NCBI GenBank assembly: GCA_021163455.1
Contig: JAGGWT010000040.1
Span: 1-5,724, forward strand
Source of the DNA: Thermoplasmata archaeon
GTDB taxonomy: Archaea > Thermoplasmatota > E2 > DHVEG-1 > B18-G2
Reading direction: 5' to 3'
Length of the DNA: 5,724 nucleotides
Shown: positions 5,546 to 5,724 of the stretch, piece by piece
Layout: every line of letters starts with the position of its first letter
Numbering within the stretch: the first letter of the stretch is position 1
Notes under the pieces: model-generated
What the model was told of the DNA's origin: nothing
The model's input: the letters and a program-made list of their open reading frames with translations, nothing else
Databases searched by the model: none
Position numbers and translations under genes: made by a program

Positions 5546-5724
5546 ATGGGCCGGGGTGGGTTTGTTTTTGTGGTTGTGGCGCTACTGATAGGCGCAACCA
5601 TACCGGCTCTACTGACAACAACCCAAACAAAAGGTTATCCAGCCAGTCCCCACTATGGCGATGCATATATTGGGGAGTTCTGGCTGGAAGAAATGAACAT
5701 CACCCTGGATACTGCAAACTCCTC
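5546..5724 (+). CDS. Partial exported protein with N-terminal signal/membrane segment, cut at window end
   Basis: ATG at 5546 opens a frame that stays open for 59 codons to the window edge. Residues 1-4 (MGRG) carry one positive charge, residues 5-23 are strongly hydrophobic (GFVFVVVALLIGATIPALL), and a Thr-rich stretch TTTQT follows, as in an archaeal signal peptide or a single N-terminal membrane anchor. There is no obvious AXA cleavage site. The exposed part so far includes GYPASPHYGDAYIGEFWLEE and one sequon at N51. No domain is recognisable in this fragment. It has its own TATA box and ribosome-binding site, so it is a separate unit from the mevalonate operon and resembles the exported genes at the left end in style. 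Function unknown. Confidence 0.7.
   Translation, partial: MGRGGFVFVVVALLIGATIPALLTTTQTKGYPASPHYGDAYIGEFWLEEMNITLDTANS

Overview
The window looks archaeal, most likely from a euryarchaeon in the broad sense. Three things point that way: a mevalonate kinase gene fused by a 4-base overlap to a UbiD-type decarboxylase gene (the pairing expected for the archaeal form of the mevalonate pathway), TATA/BRE-like promoters placed about 25 bases before the inferred transcript starts, and several exported proteins rich in Asn-X-Ser/Thr sequons with Ig-like, FN3-like and beta-helix folds. The exact lineage cannot be fixed from the sequence alone.

Left part (1-2640) is a cell-surface region. A 5'-truncated multi-domain surface protein (2-1033, +) runs convergently into, and overlaps by 11 bases, a secreted right-handed beta-helix (NosD-like) protein (1023-1964, -). 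A 263-base divergent intergenic region follows. It holds a TATA box for the beta-helix gene, a striking pair of abutting 15-bp dyads (TGTTA-N5-TAACA twice) between that TATA box and the gene, a separate 12-bp palindrome, and a BRE/TATA promoter for a small single-domain secreted protein (2228-2638, +). That gene ends at a T-rich terminator-like tract.

Right part (2691-5425) is metabolic. A 5-formyltetrahydrofolate cyclo-ligase family gene (2691-3248, -) is divergent from mevalonate kinase (3282-4184, +) across only 33 bases. Mevalonate kinase is translationally coupled to the UbiD-family gene (4181-5425, +). The likely joint role of the last two is synthesis of isopentenyl phosphate for archaeal membrane lipids: the kinase makes mevalonate 5-phosphate, a dehydratase encoded elsewhere would give trans-anhydromevalonate 5-phosphate, and the UbiD-type enzyme would decarboxylate it with prenylated FMN.

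The last 180 bases open another exported protein (5546 onward, +), cut by the window edge, with its own TATA box and a good Shine-Dalgarno site. No rRNA, tRNA, CRISPR array, insertion sequence or integrase was seen.
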